Shown here: positions 48,429-58,663 of the stretch, in pieces
How positions within the stretch are numbered: the first letter of the stretch is position 1
How the letters are laid out: every line of letters begins with the position of its first letter
DNA from: an uncultured Bacteroidota bacterium
GTDB taxonomy: Bacteria > Bacteroidota > Bacteroidia > Flavobacteriales > Flavobacteriaceae
Assembly (NCBI GenBank): GCA_902550325.1
Contig: CACCYT010000001.1
Location: 109,174 to 173,173, forward strand
Direction: 5' to 3'
Length of the DNA: 64,000 bases
Notes under the pieces: model-generated
What the model was told of the DNA's origin: nothing
Databases searched by the model: none
What the model saw: the letters and a program-made list of their open reading frames with translations, nothing else
Position numbers and translations under genes: made by a program

Positions 48429-49040
48429 ATGTCAGTAAGCTCAGTTTGTAATAAGGTCTTTAAAATAGCCATTGATGATTACCACATTTCTAACTCTGTA
48501 GACGGGGAAAAAACCAACCCCTTCAATGATTCTTCATCGCTTGAAAAAATCATTTATAATAAGTGCTGGATTGATACTGTTCAGTGGCATTTAGAGGACA
48601 TTATAAGAAAACCAAATATTGAGCCCTCTGAAGCCTTAAAAATAAAAAGAAGAATTGACTCAAGTAATCAAGACAGAACTGATATTGTTGAAGAGTTGGA
48701 TGATTACTTTTTTAAAAAATATTTCTCAGAAACCCCTAAACAGGAAGCAATTTTAAATACAGAAACTCCAGCTTGGGCTATTGATCGATTATCAATCTTG
48801 TCATTAAAAATATATCATATGAAAGAGGAGGCTGAAAGAGATACTGCCTCAACAGATCATAGAAAAAAATGCTCATCTAAACTGAGCATTTTAATGGAGC
48901 AAAAATCAAATTTATCCATGGCTATAGATCAATTATTTGATAACATTTCAAATGGAAAAGTAAGAATAGCAACCTATAAGCAAATGAAAATGTATAATGA
49001 TGAATCCCTAAACCCAGAGCTTTATTTGCAAAATGATTGA
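48429..49040 (+). CDS. DUF4254 domain-containing protein
   Basis: CWIDTVQWHLEDIIRKPNIEPSEALKIKRRIDSSNQDRTDIVEELD. Confidence 0.8.
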   Translation: MSVSSVCNKVFKIAIDDYHISNSVDGEKTNPFNDSSSLEKIIYNKCWIDTVQWHLEDIIRKPNIEPSEALKIKRRIDSSNQDRTDIVEELDDYFFKKYFSETPKQEAILNTETPAWAIDRLSILSLKIYHMKEEAERDTASTDHRKKCSSKLSILMEQKSNLSMAIDQLFDNISNGKVRIATYKQMKMYNDESLNPELYLQND

Positions 49041-50067
49041 TGAAAAAAAGACCTTAATTCTTAGATTTTCATCTTTAGGAGATGTGGTAATGACGATTCC
49101 AGTTCTCCGATGTCTTGAAAAAAAACATCCAAATGAAAAATTTGTTTTTGTCACAAGAAAAAAGTTTACTCCTTTTTTTTGTGAATTTAAAAACATAACA
49201 TTTTTTGAAGCAGACTTTAAAAAAAGACACAAAGGGGTTTTTGGACTTATAAGGCTTTTTAGGGATCTAAAAAAAACCAACCCGAATAAAATTGCGGATC
49301 TTCATAGCGTATTAAGAACACGCCTTCTAAAGTTTTTGTTTCAACTATCATTTCACGTGGTTGTTTCTGTTGATAAAAAAAGAAGTGAAAGAAAAGCGCT
49401 TACAAGAAAAAAAAATAAAATATTCAAACCATTAACATCAGTTTATTTTAATTATCAAGAGGTGTTTAACAAGCTTGGGTTTAATATTGACTTAACCACA
49501 GATCATTATTTCCCCCCATCTAAAAAATTTAATTTAAATACTGAAAAGATTGAATTAACAAGCCGAAAGCTAATAGGGGTTGCCCCCTTTGCTAGATATT
49601 CAACAAAGATGTATCCCCTAGATTTAATGCAGAAAGTAGTAGGGTTTTTAGACCAAAAACATACGGTTTTTTTATTTGGCTTTGGAAAATTTGAAATGGA
49701 TATAATTGAAAAATGGTCTAAAGCATTTAAGAATGTTTATTCAAGTTCAAGTTTGGGTGGATTTGAAAATGAAATTGCATTAATTTCAAATTTAGATTTA
49801 ATGATATCAATGGATTCTGCGAATGGTCATATAGCATCTATTTATAATGTGCCTGTTATCACCATTTGGGGGCTTACCCATCCTTATACTGGTTTTTCAA
49901 CCTTCTGTTCAAGGCCTGAAAATCAATTATGTGTTGATAGAGAAAAATACCCCATGGTACCCAATTCTATTTACGGGAACAAGGATCTTGATGGATATGA
50001 AGATGCAATGAGGTCAATAAGTTACAATGAAGTGTTGACAAGAGCTGAGGCAATTCTAACCTATTAA
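49033..50067 (+). CDS. Glycosyltransferase family 9 (heptosyltransferase-like)
   Basis: LILRFSSLGDVVMTIPVLRCLEKKHP, LMISMDSANGHIASIYNVPVITIWGLTHP. Confidence 0.88.
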   Translation: MIDEKKTLILRFSSLGDVVMTIPVLRCLEKKHPNEKFVFVTRKKFTPFFCEFKNITFFEADFKKRHKGVFGLIRLFRDLKKTNPNKIADLHSVLRTRLLKFLFQLSFHVVVSVDKKRSERKALTRKKNKIFKPLTSVYFNYQEVFNKLGFNIDLTTDHYFPPSKKFNLNTEKIELTSRKLIGVAPFARYSTKMYPLDLMQKVVGFLDQKHTVFLFGFGKFEMDIIEKWSKAFKNVYSSSSLGGFENEIALISNLDLMISMDSANGHIASIYNVPVITIWGLTHPYTGFSTFCSRPENQLCVDREKYPMVPNSIYGNKDLDGYEDAMRSISYNEVLTRAEAILTY

Positions 50068-50351
50068 ATATCATCAAAATTAATTGTTATTTTATCACCT
50101 AATGGTTTTGAAATACAGGCAAGAACAAAACCTTCGTTTTGCTCCTCATCAGAAAGGGCATATACATCTTCCATTTCTGCTTTGCCTGAAACAACTTTAC
50201 AGATACATGTAGTACAGATGCCACCTTGACATGAATGTGGGGCATCAATTCCATTTTCTAAAGCACCGTCTAATATCGTCTTATCAGAATCCATGACAAA
50301 TTCAAGTTTTTCATCATCTAAAATTACTGTTACATTTGTAGTGTTCGCCAT
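50064..50351 (-). CDS. 2Fe-2S ferredoxin
   Basis: APHSCQGGICTTCICKVVSG and FVLACISKP (CxxxxCxxC...C plant-type ferredoxin). Confidence 0.9.
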   Translation of the reverse strand: MANTTNVTVILDDEKLEFVMDSDKTILDGALENGIDAPHSCQGGICTTCICKVVSGKAEMEDVYALSDEEQNEGFVLACISKPLGDKITINFDDI

Positions 50352-50390
50352 ATTCGTGCAATGATATGAAATATTTTAGAATTAAATACG

Positions 50391-52730
50391 ATGTATAAAA
50401 AGCTAAGCCTGATTTTTTTGACAATATTATTTATTTCTTGTTCTGCAAAAAAAGAGCCTATTGTTTCACTAACACCACTTAAGGCAAAATTTAATATACT
50501 TTTCAACGGTAATCTTTTTTTAGAGGAAGGTATTAATAAACTTAAGGACCTCTACCTGGAAAACTATTGGGAAATATTACCACCAATCATGATTAATAAT
50601 GTACTTGAATTAGAATCAGATTATCCGACTAAAAACTTCACAAGATCTGAGGAAAAAGCAATAAAAGTTATTCAAAGGTTTGGAAATGAAAACAATACAG
50701 ACTCAGATTATATCAATAAGGCTTACTTGCTTCTTGGAAAATCTAGATTTTACGACAAAAGGTTTATTTCTTCTCTGCAAGCTTTCAATTATATAACAAA
50801 ACAGGAAAAAATAACTGACGTTTGGTGTGAAGCAACCTTTTGGAAAGCACTAATTAATTCTAATTTAGGACAAAGAAACTTAGCTTATTCAATAATTGAT
50901 CAGGCACTCAAAAAGGAAGCTCTTTCAGATGAGAATAAATCAAAATTATACCTGGCTAAATCGGAGGTCAACTATTCTAATAAAGAATACGACTCATTAA
51001 TTTCTAATTTGAAAAATTCGATTATTTTCTCAAAAGATAAAAATCAAAACGCAAGGTCAAATTTTATAATTGGGCAAGTTTATATGCAGAAGGGCCTAAA
51101 AGATTCATCAAACGTTTATTTCTCAAAAACAATTAAATCACATAAGAGTAAAGCCTCTGGCCTGGTAATCAATGCCAAGCTATTTAATTTAAATCTAAGC
51201 AAAGAATCAAATGAAAAGGATTTTTCAAATCTGAGTTCTGACCTGAGAAGTTTTAACCAAATTCCTAGGATAAATTTTTATAATGCAAAAAAACTATTGC
51301 TAATAAATGAAGACGTTAAGGCAAAAACTCTTTTAAAAAAAGCAATTAGAATTAACGAAAGAGACATAAACCTATTTACCAATGCCTACAACGAACTTTT
51401 CTTAACAGAGCTAAAAAATAAAGAATACTTAGTTTCCTCAAATTATTTGGACACCTTAATCACATACTATGATCCTAATTCAAAGAGTTATTTACTCTTG
51501 AACGAGCAAAGAGAGAAGTTAAACTTAATTTCAGATTTAGTCCAACAAAACAAAAAAATTGATTCATTGATATATATGAGCCAATTTTCTGATGAGGAAA
51601 TCAACACGATGCTAAACAATAAAGAAAACGAGTTAAATATAATTAATGAGGAAAAAACAAAAACTTTAAACACATCCCTAAGTTCATTTTACTTTGATAA
51701 TCAACTTGCTATTCAAAATGGAAAAAGAATTTTTTTAATAAAATGGGGAAACCGAACGAATGTTGACAATTGGAGAACTTATTCCGTTGGGTCTTCAAAT
51801 ACAGTTTTGCAAAATGAAAATAAGCAAGATGTTATAGAAGATTTTAGATCTTTTAATGATCTTCCTAGATCAAAACAAGATAAAGACAGTCTTTTGAATA
51901 TTTCTAATGAAAACCTCTCAAAGCTAGGGTTGTATTTATATGAATATTTCAATGACAAAATAAGTTCAGAGGATGCACTGTCAAAAGTTAAGTTAATGGG
52001 AAAAGTTCAAGAGAAAGAGTTCCTTCAAAGCAAATACTATTTACATCAAATATATTCATCAAACGAATTTAACGCACCTAAAAAAGCAATGGAGATTAAG
52101 GAGTTTATTACAATTAATTATCCGCAGTCAACTTATGCAAAGTTTTTGAGCAATCAACAACTTGAAGCACTTTCAGAAAACACTAAAGACTCTTTAGTCG
52201 GTTATATTAAAAATATAATCGAATTAAATAAGCACCCATTAGCATTAAAAGTTATTGATTCATTAATTAATTTATCAGCAAGTAGAGACTTTAGGTTTAA
52301 TTTATATGAACAAAAGCTGAAAGTATTAGGTAGGCTTTACAAACCAAGTAAATATTTGGAAGAGTTAAAAAATATAAATGTCCTTTATCCAGAAAAGACA
52401 GACTATTTATCAAAAAAAATTAAATACGTTGAGGGTCTTGTAGAAAATAAAATTTCATATAGCGACAACGATTATATTTTAGCTTTTATTTACGACGAAA
52501 AAAAAATGCATGAATTGCTAAGTGGGTATGGATTTGTTCAGGAACCATATGAAAAGAACACATATCTTTTAGTTAAATATGGTTTAGGCAGTAGAGTTGA
52601 GGCGGAAGAGTTTGTGGACTTGATTATGCAAAACAAAAAAATATTGTCAAACGATAAATATTTTGTACTTTCGACCTCCCAGTATATTAATATGCTGGTT
52701 TTTAAAACATTAGAAATAAATAAAAATTAG
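50391..52730 (+). CDS. porW: TPR-containing lipoprotein, probable type IX secretion component PorW/SprE
   Basis: Lipobox FISCSAKKEP; TPLKAKFNILFNGNLFLEEGINKLKDLYLENYWEILPP; long helical repeats; next to bactofilin and atp genes. Confidence 0.7.
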   Translation: MYKKLSLIFLTILFISCSAKKEPIVSLTPLKAKFNILFNGNLFLEEGINKLKDLYLENYWEILPPIMINNVLELESDYPTKNFTRSEEKAIKVIQRFGNENNTDSDYINKAYLLLGKSRFYDKRFISSLQAFNYITKQEKITDVWCEATFWKALINSNLGQRNLAYSIIDQALKKEALSDENKSKLYLAKSEVNYSNKEYDSLISNLKNSIIFSKDKNQNARSNFIIGQVYMQKGLKDSSNVYFSKTIKSHKSKASGLVINAKLFNLNLSKESNEKDFSNLSSDLRSFNQIPRINFYNAKKLLLINEDVKAKTLLKKAIRINERDINLFTNAYNELFLTELKNKEYLVSSNYLDTLITYYDPNSKSYLLLNEQREKLNLISDLVQQNKKIDSLIYMSQFSDEEINTMLNNKENELNIINEEKTKTLNTSLSSFYFDNQLAIQNGKRIFLIKWGNRTNVDNWRTYSVGSSNTVLQNENKQDVIEDFRSFNDLPRSKQDKDSLLNISNENLSKLGLYLYEYFNDKISSEDALSKVKLMGKVQEKEFLQSKYYLHQIYSSNEFNAPKKAMEIKEFITINYPQSTYAKFLSNQQLEALSENTKDSLVGYIKNIIELNKHPLALKVIDSLINLSASRDFRFNLYEQKLKVLGRLYKPSKYLEELKNINVLYPEKTDYLSKKIKYVEGLVENKISYSDNDYILAFIYDEKKMHELLSGYGFVQEPYEKNTYLLVKYGLGSRVEAEEFVDLIMQNKKILSNDKYFVLSTSQYINMLVFKTLEINKN

Positions 52731-52733
52731 ATT

Positions 52734-53138
52734 ATGGCAGAGAATAAATTTTTTTCATCACCATCCGTAGATATAATTGAGTCATCCACAAAAATTGTAG
52801 GCGATATTTACTCAAAAGCAGACTTTAGAATTGACGGTATTGTTGAGGGAAATATAACAACAACTGGAAAAGTTGTTGTTGGAAAATCAGGTAAAATCAA
52901 TGGTAAAATCAATTCTTCTAATGCTGATATTTCTGGCTCTGTTTCTGGTAAAATTGAAGTTTCTGAAACACTCTCATTGATGTCCGAGTCATTAATCCAG
53001 GGAGATATTGTAACAGGAAAACTTTCAGTCGAAGAAGGTGCTCAAGTAGATGCTTCAATATCGATGAAATCTGGTAAACAGCTGAAAGCTGTTGAAGGCA
53101 AATCAGAAAACAAAATACAGTCTGAAAAAACAGCCTAA
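52734..53138 (+). CDS. Bactofilin (polymer-forming cytoskeletal protein)
   Basis: STKIVGDIYSKADFRIDGIVEGNITTTGKVVVGKSGKINGKINSSNADISGSVSGKI. Confidence 0.93.
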   Translation: MAENKFFSSPSVDIIESSTKIVGDIYSKADFRIDGIVEGNITTTGKVVVGKSGKINGKINSSNADISGSVSGKIEVSETLSLMSESLIQGDIVTGKLSVEEGAQVDASISMKSGKQLKAVEGKSENKIQSEKTA

Positions 53139-53325
53139 TCCTTTATTGGTTTTTGTTGTAATTAGTTTTGAAATGGGGATCATCATGTTCCTTTTTTCAA
53201 GACTTGGTAAGTGGCTGGATTCTCATTATAATTTCCAAAAATTATTTACTTTTTCACTTACATTTTTAGGTTTTATTTTAGCGTTCTACATTGTTTATAA
53301 ACAAGTAAATAAACTTAATAAATAG
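53092..53325 (+). CDS. AtpZ/AtpI-like small membrane protein
   Basis: 77 aa with two TMs (FEMGIIMFLFSRLGKWLD...FILAFYIVYKQ), directly upstream of atpB. Confidence 0.65.
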   Translation: MKANQKTKYSLKKQPNPLLVFVVISFEMGIIMFLFSRLGKWLDSHYNFQKLFTFSLTFLGFILAFYIVYKQVNKLNK

Positions 53326-53384
53326 CTTTATTTTTTAACTAATTATCCTAACTTTGGGGGCATATATTTTACAGAAAACCTGAA

Positions 53385-54470
53385 ATGTTTTTTTCAAAAA
53401 AATTTCTACTTGTAACTCTATTTTCAACTTTAGCTTTTTGTAGTGCTTTTTCAGCTGAACCCTTTGATGAAAAGAAGGATAAAAAAACAGAGATTAAAAA
53501 ATATATTACCCATCACCTAAAAGATTCTCACAGTTTTTATTTGACCTCTTACACAAAAGCTGATGGAAAAAAAGTTTACATAGAATTACCACTGCCTGTA
53601 ATTTTATACGATAATGGTTTCAAGTTTTTTATGTCATCTGACTTTAAGCATGGCAAAGAGGTTGTAGCCGATAGTGAAAGTTTTTACAGAATGAATTATG
53701 ATAATAATAAAATTTATAAGACAAACAGTCAGGGTGATATAATTAAAGATGAATACGGTAAAATAACAAATGAAAAACCTTTAGATTTTTCAATTACAAA
53801 AAATATTGTAACCATACTTCTTGTTTCCTTTTTGATGTTATTTTTATTTAACTCACTTGCGAGATCGTACTTAAGAAACAATGGTATCGCTGATGGTGTA
53901 GGTAGATTTTTGGAGCCAATAATTTTATATGTTAGAGATGAAATTGCCATTCCAGGAATTGGACCAAAAAAGTACAAAAATTACATGAGTTATCTTTTAA
54001 CAGTCTTCTTCTTTATATGGTTTTTGAATATGCTAGGACTAACACCTTTAGGCGTTAATGTTACCGGAAATATAGCAGTAACATTTTCCTTAGCCTTATT
54101 AACTTTTTTACTAACTAATTTAACCGCTAATAAAAATTATTGGGGACATATTTTCTGGATGCCAGGAGTGCCAATACCGCTTAAAATAATATTGGCACCA
54201 ATCGAATTTTTAGGCTTATTTATAAAGCCTTTTTCACTACTAATACGTTTATACGCAAATATTCAAGCTGGACATATTGTACTATACAGTCTGATAGGTT
54301 TAATGTTTGTTTTTCAAAATTTGATAGGTAGTAGCTTGTCTTTTGCACTTGCATTTTTTATATCAATTATTGAGATTTTAGTAGCGTTATTACAAGCGTA
54401 CATTTTCACAATGTTATCCGCGCTTTATTTTGGATTTGCTGTTGAGGAGCATGGTGAAACTGAACATTAA
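53385..54470 (+). CDS. atpB: F0F1 ATP synthase subunit a, with N-terminal extension
   Basis: LNMLGLTPLGVNVTGNIAVTFSLAL, EFLGLFIKPFSLLIRLYANIQAGHIVLYSLIGL; signal-peptide-like N-terminus. Confidence 0.95.
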   Translation: MFFSKKFLLVTLFSTLAFCSAFSAEPFDEKKDKKTEIKKYITHHLKDSHSFYLTSYTKADGKKVYIELPLPVILYDNGFKFFMSSDFKHGKEVVADSESFYRMNYDNNKIYKTNSQGDIIKDEYGKITNEKPLDFSITKNIVTILLVSFLMLFLFNSLARSYLRNNGIADGVGRFLEPIILYVRDEIAIPGIGPKKYKNYMSYLLTVFFFIWFLNMLGLTPLGVNVTGNIAVTFSLALLTFLLTNLTANKNYWGHIFWMPGVPIPLKIILAPIEFLGLFIKPFSLLIRLYANIQAGHIVLYSLIGLMFVFQNLIGSSLSFALAFFISIIEILVALLQAYIFTMLSALYFGFAVEEHGETEH

Positions 54471-54486
54471 TAAATGAATAAATTAA

Positions 54487-54693
<207 letters not shown>

Positions 54694-54708
54694 TAATTTT
54701 TAAATTTT

Positions 54709-55209
54709 ATGGAAAAATTAATTGAAGAGTTTTCAATTGGTTTGTTTTTTTGGCAAACCGTTATTTTCTTGTTGTTAATCTGGTTATTGAAAAAGTATGC
54801 ATGGACTCCGATCCTCAATACAATTAATGATAGGGAGGAAGGCATAAAGAATGCTTTAGAGTCTGCCGAAAAAGCAAGAGAGGAAATAAAGACATTAAAG
54901 GCTAGCAACGATAAGGTGCTTAAAGAAGCTAAAATTGAACGAGATAATATTTTAAAGGAAGCCAGTAGTTTAAAAAAGTCAATCTTAGAAGAGGCTAAAT
55001 CTCAGGCGAAAACAGAAGCCCAGAAAATTATAGACAACGCCAACGACTCGATTAAAAACGAAAAGGAAGCAGCTGTTTCAGAAATTAAAAAACAAGTTGC
55101 GTCACTTTCAATTGAAATTGCTGAAAAACTTATAAAAGAAAAGCTTTCAGATGATGATAAGCAAATGAAAATTGTCGAAGCATTAATAAAAGACGTTAAA
55201 CTTAAATGA
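54709..55209 (+). CDS. atpF: F0F1 ATP synthase subunit b
   Basis: FFWQTVIFLLLIWLLKKYAWTPILNTINDREEGIKNALESAEKAREE. Confidence 0.95.
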   Translation: MEKLIEEFSIGLFFWQTVIFLLLIWLLKKYAWTPILNTINDREEGIKNALESAEKAREEIKTLKASNDKVLKEAKIERDNILKEASSLKKSILEEAKSQAKTEAQKIIDNANDSIKNEKEAAVSEIKKQVASLSIEIAEKLIKEKLSDDDKQMKIVEALIKDVKLK

Positions 55210-55751
55210 TCAACACTAGGGCTGCAAACAGATACGCAAAAGCTTTTTTGAGCATTACAGAATCAAAAAACGATCTGATGATAATGTTTAAAGACATGAG
55301 TTCTGTAAAAAAGGCATTTGAAGAATCTCATGAGTTAAAGCTATTTATTGATTCAAAAGTTATAAAAGACAATGATAAAGTAGAAACCTTGAAAGAAGTG
55401 TTCACTGACTTGTCAATTCAATCAACAAACCTACTTATGCACTTAATGAATAGTGGTCGTATTGATTTGTTTGATGATGTTGCGAAATGCTTTGTCGATC
55501 TTTATAATGAAAAAGTAGGTAACCAAAATGTCACCTTGATTTCGGCAACAAAATTATCGGAAGAGTTATTAAGAGAAATTAAATCCAAAGTGAAATCCTT
55601 AACATCTAAAAATGTTCACCTAACCAATAAAGTGGATAAAAATCTGATTGGAGGCTTTATACTTAAGGTTGGGGATAAGCAATATGACGCTAGCTTTAAA
55701 CAACAATTGAAAAACTTAGAGCAAGAATTTTTCAATACATCAATACAATAA
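55206..55751 (+). CDS. atpH: F0F1 ATP synthase subunit delta
   Basis: AANRYAKAFLSI...IGGFILKVGDKQYDASFKQQLKNLEQEF. Confidence 0.95.
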   Translation: MINTRAANRYAKAFLSITESKNDLMIMFKDMSSVKKAFEESHELKLFIDSKVIKDNDKVETLKEVFTDLSIQSTNLLMHLMNSGRIDLFDDVAKCFVDLYNEKVGNQNVTLISATKLSEELLREIKSKVKSLTSKNVHLTNKVDKNLIGGFILKVGDKQYDASFKQQLKNLEQEFFNTSIQ

Positions 55752-55754
55752 ATT

Positions 55755-57332
55755 ATGGCAGATATAAAACCAGCTGAAATATCAGCAATTATAAAAAAAC
55801 AATTAACCGGATCAGATATTGGTCCTTCATTGGCAGAGGTTGGGACAGTTCTTCAGGTTGGAGATGGGATAGCAAGAGTTTATGGTCTATCAAATGTACA
55901 ATACGGAGAATTAGTCATGTTTGAAAATGGAATGGAAGGTATCGTATTAAACCTTGAGGAAGACAATGTTGGAGTAGTTTTACTGGGGCCATCTAAAGAT
56001 GTTAAAGAGGGAGATACAGTAAAGAGAACAGAAAGAATTGCATCGATTAATGTTGGTGATGGTGTAGTTGGAAGAGTAGTTAATACTCTTGGTGAGCCAA
56101 TTGATGGAAAAGGAAAAATTAAAGGAAAAATGTATGAGATGCCACTTGAAAGAAAAGCACCAGGCGTAATATACAGACAACCCGTTAACGAGCCTTTACA
56201 AACTGGAATAAAATCCATTGATGCTATGATCCCTGTGGGAAGAGGGCAAAGAGAGTTAGTAATAGGAGATCGTCAAACGGGCAAGACAACAGTTTGTATC
56301 GACACAATTATAAATCAAAAAGAATTTTTTGATGCCGGGCAACCTGTATATTGTATTTATGTTGCAATTGGGCAAAAAGCATCAACAGTTGCTGGAATTG
56401 CAAAAACCCTGGAAGAAAAAGGAGCCCTTTCTTATACTACAATAGTAGCTGCAAACGCTTCAGACCCTGCACCTATGCAAGTTTATGCACCTTTTGCTGG
56501 AGCGGCAATTGGAGAATATTTTAGGGATACGGGCAGACCTGCTTTAATTATTTATGATGATTTATCAAAGCAAGCTGTTGCATATAGAGAAGTTTCACTT
56601 CTTTTAAGAAGGCCACCTGGTCGCGAAGCTTATCCTGGAGACGTATTTTATTTGCATTCAAGATTGCTGGAGAGATCAGCTAAAGTTATCAATGATGATG
56701 GTATTGCAAAAAAAATGAACGATCTTCCTGATAGTCTTAAGCCTATAGTTAAAGGAGGCGGTTCCTTGACAGCGTTACCAATAATTGAAACACAAGCAGG
56801 AGACGTTTCTGCGTATATTCCTACCAACGTTATTTCTATTACAGATGGTCAGATTTTTCTTGAATCAGATCTGTTTAACTCAGGAGTAAGACCCGCAATC
56901 AATGTTGGAATCTCTGTTTCGAGGGTGGGTGGATCCGCTCAAATTAAATCAATGAAAAAAGTTGCAGGTACTCTCAAACTTGATCAAGCTCAATTTAGGG
57001 AATTACAAGCCTTTGCTAAATTTGGATCAGATCTGGATCCTGTAACACTGGGTGTAATTGAAAAGGGAAAAAGGAATGTTGAAATTTTAAAGCAAGCACA
57101 AAATGATCCATTTACGGTTGAGGATCAAGTAGCCATTATATACCTAGGTTCAAAAAACCTTTTGAAATCTGTTCCTGTTGATAAGATAAAAGAATTTGAA
57201 AAGAAGTTTTTGGACTTGATGAATGTAAAGCATAAAAAAACTCTTGACATAATTAAGCAAGGTAAGCTTACAGATGATGTATTATCTACTTTAGAAAGTG
57301 TAGCCGCAGATCTTTCATCGTCCTATGAATAA
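55755..57332 (+). CDS. atpA: F0F1 ATP synthase subunit alpha
   Basis: [75 protein letters not shown]. Confidence 0.99.
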   Translation: MADIKPAEISAIIKKQLTGSDIGPSLAEVGTVLQVGDGIARVYGLSNVQYGELVMFENGMEGIVLNLEEDNVGVVLLGPSKDVKEGDTVKRTERIASINVGDGVVGRVVNTLGEPIDGKGKIKGKMYEMPLERKAPGVIYRQPVNEPLQTGIKSIDAMIPVGRGQRELVIGDRQTGKTTVCIDTIINQKEFFDAGQPVYCIYVAIGQKASTVAGIAKTLEEKGALSYTTIVAANASDPAPMQVYAPFAGAAIGEYFRDTGRPALIIYDDLSKQAVAYREVSLLLRRPPGREAYPGDVFYLHSRLLERSAKVINDDGIAKKMNDLPDSLKPIVKGGGSLTALPIIETQAGDVSAYIPTNVISITDGQIFLESDLFNSGVRPAINVGISVSRVGGSAQIKSMKKVAGTLKLDQAQFRELQAFAKFGSDLDPVTLGVIEKGKRNVEILKQAQNDPFTVEDQVAIIYLGSKNLLKSVPVDKIKEFEKKFLDLMNVKHKKTLDIIKQGKLTDDVLSTLESVAADLSSSYE

Positions 57333-57339
57333 TTAATAG

Positions 57340-58200
57340 ATGCCAAATTTAAAAGAGATAAGAAACCGAATTACGTCAGTAACTTCAACAATGAAGATAA
57401 CTAGTGCGATGAAAATGGTTTCAGCGGCTAAGCTTAAAAAAGCACAAGATGCGGTTACTGCCATGAGGCCTTATTCTGAAAAATTAGGAGAGTTGATGTC
57501 TAGCTTTTATGACATAATTTCATCATCCAGTGTGTCTCAATTATCTGAAAGTAGAGATATTAAAAATATTCTTTTAATCACAATATGTTCTAACAAAGGG
57601 CTTTGTGGTGCATTTAATTCTAATGTTGTTAAAAAAGCTATTTCCCTAAAAAATCAATCAAGTTTTTCAAAAGCAAATTTCAGTTTCCTTGTTATTGGTA
57701 AAAAAGCAAATGATATAATTTCAAAAACAGAAAATGTAATTTCAAATCACAGTAGTATTTTTGAAAACATTAATTATGATGACACAGCAACTATAGTTGA
57801 CAATATAATTGAATTATTTATAAATGGTGAATATGATCATGTGGAGCTTATCTACAATACATTTAAAAACGCTGCTAATCAAACTACCATTTCAGAACAA
57901 TTTTTGCCGATTTCTGCTCCAGAAGATTCAGAAGTTTTATCTGATTATATTTTTGAACCCTCAATGGAACAAATTGTTTCTGACTTGGTGCCCAAGTCAT
58001 TAAAAATACAACTATTCAAAGCAGTAAGAGATTCATTTGCGGGCGAACACGGAGCTAGAATGACAGCTATGCATAAAGCTACAGACAATGCAAGCGAACT
58101 CAAAAGTGAATTAGTTCTAACGTATAATAAAGCAAGACAAGCTGCAATTACAAATGAAATTCTTGAAATCGTTTCTGGAGCTGAAGCGCTGAACGGTTAA
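57340..58200 (+). CDS. atpG: F0F1 ATP synthase subunit gamma
   Basis: EIRNRITSVTSTMKITSAMKMVSAAKLKKAQ, EHGARMTAMHKATDNASEL, YNKARQAAITNEILEIVSGAEAL. Confidence 0.97.
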   Translation: MPNLKEIRNRITSVTSTMKITSAMKMVSAAKLKKAQDAVTAMRPYSEKLGELMSSFYDIISSSSVSQLSESRDIKNILLITICSNKGLCGAFNSNVVKKAISLKNQSSFSKANFSFLVIGKKANDIISKTENVISNHSSIFENINYDDTATIVDNIIELFINGEYDHVELIYNTFKNAANQTTISEQFLPISAPEDSEVLSDYIFEPSMEQIVSDLVPKSLKIQLFKAVRDSFAGEHGARMTAMHKATDNASELKSELVLTYNKARQAAITNEILEIVSGAEALNG

Positions 58201-58634
58201 TGAAAGTCAAGATAATTAATAAGTCTAATAATCAAAACCCCTTTTATCAAACTAGTGGATCTTCAGGAATGGATCTTAGGGCATTTTTATCATCTTCCGT
58301 TATTTTATTGCCTGGCGAAAGAAAATTAGTACCCACAGGTATATATCTAGAAATTCCTGAAGACTATGAAGCACAAGTTCGTTCTAGAAGTGGACTCGCA
58401 TTAAAAAAAGGCATATCAGTTTTAAATTCACCTGGGACAATTGATGCTGATTATAGGGGGGAGATAGGTGTTATTTTGATTAATTCTTCTAAAACTCCAT
58501 TTGAAGTAAAGCCTTCAGATAGAATTGCTCAGCTTGTTTTTGCAAAAATAGTTAAAGTTAATTGGCAAAATTCATCAAACCTTGATGAAACAGAAAGATC
58601 TTCAAGGGGTTTTGGTAGTACCGGGACTAATTGA
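58200..58634 (+). CDS. dut: dUTP diphosphatase
   Basis: QTSGSSGMDLRAF, VRSRSGLALKKGISVLNSPGTIDADYRGEIGVILIN, RSSRGFGSTG. Confidence 0.97.
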   Translation: MKVKIINKSNNQNPFYQTSGSSGMDLRAFLSSSVILLPGERKLVPTGIYLEIPEDYEAQVRSRSGLALKKGISVLNSPGTIDADYRGEIGVILINSSKTPFEVKPSDRIAQLVFAKIVKVNWQNSSNLDETERSSRGFGSTGTN

Positions 58635-58663
58635 TATATTGATAGATTCGAATTTTTGAAAAA

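Noticed and set aside
49345-49366. Possible third parS site (CATTTCACGTGGTTG)
   Set aside because: Only the core TTTCACGTG matches; the right half-site is not AAACA and it lies inside a glycosyltransferase coding region.
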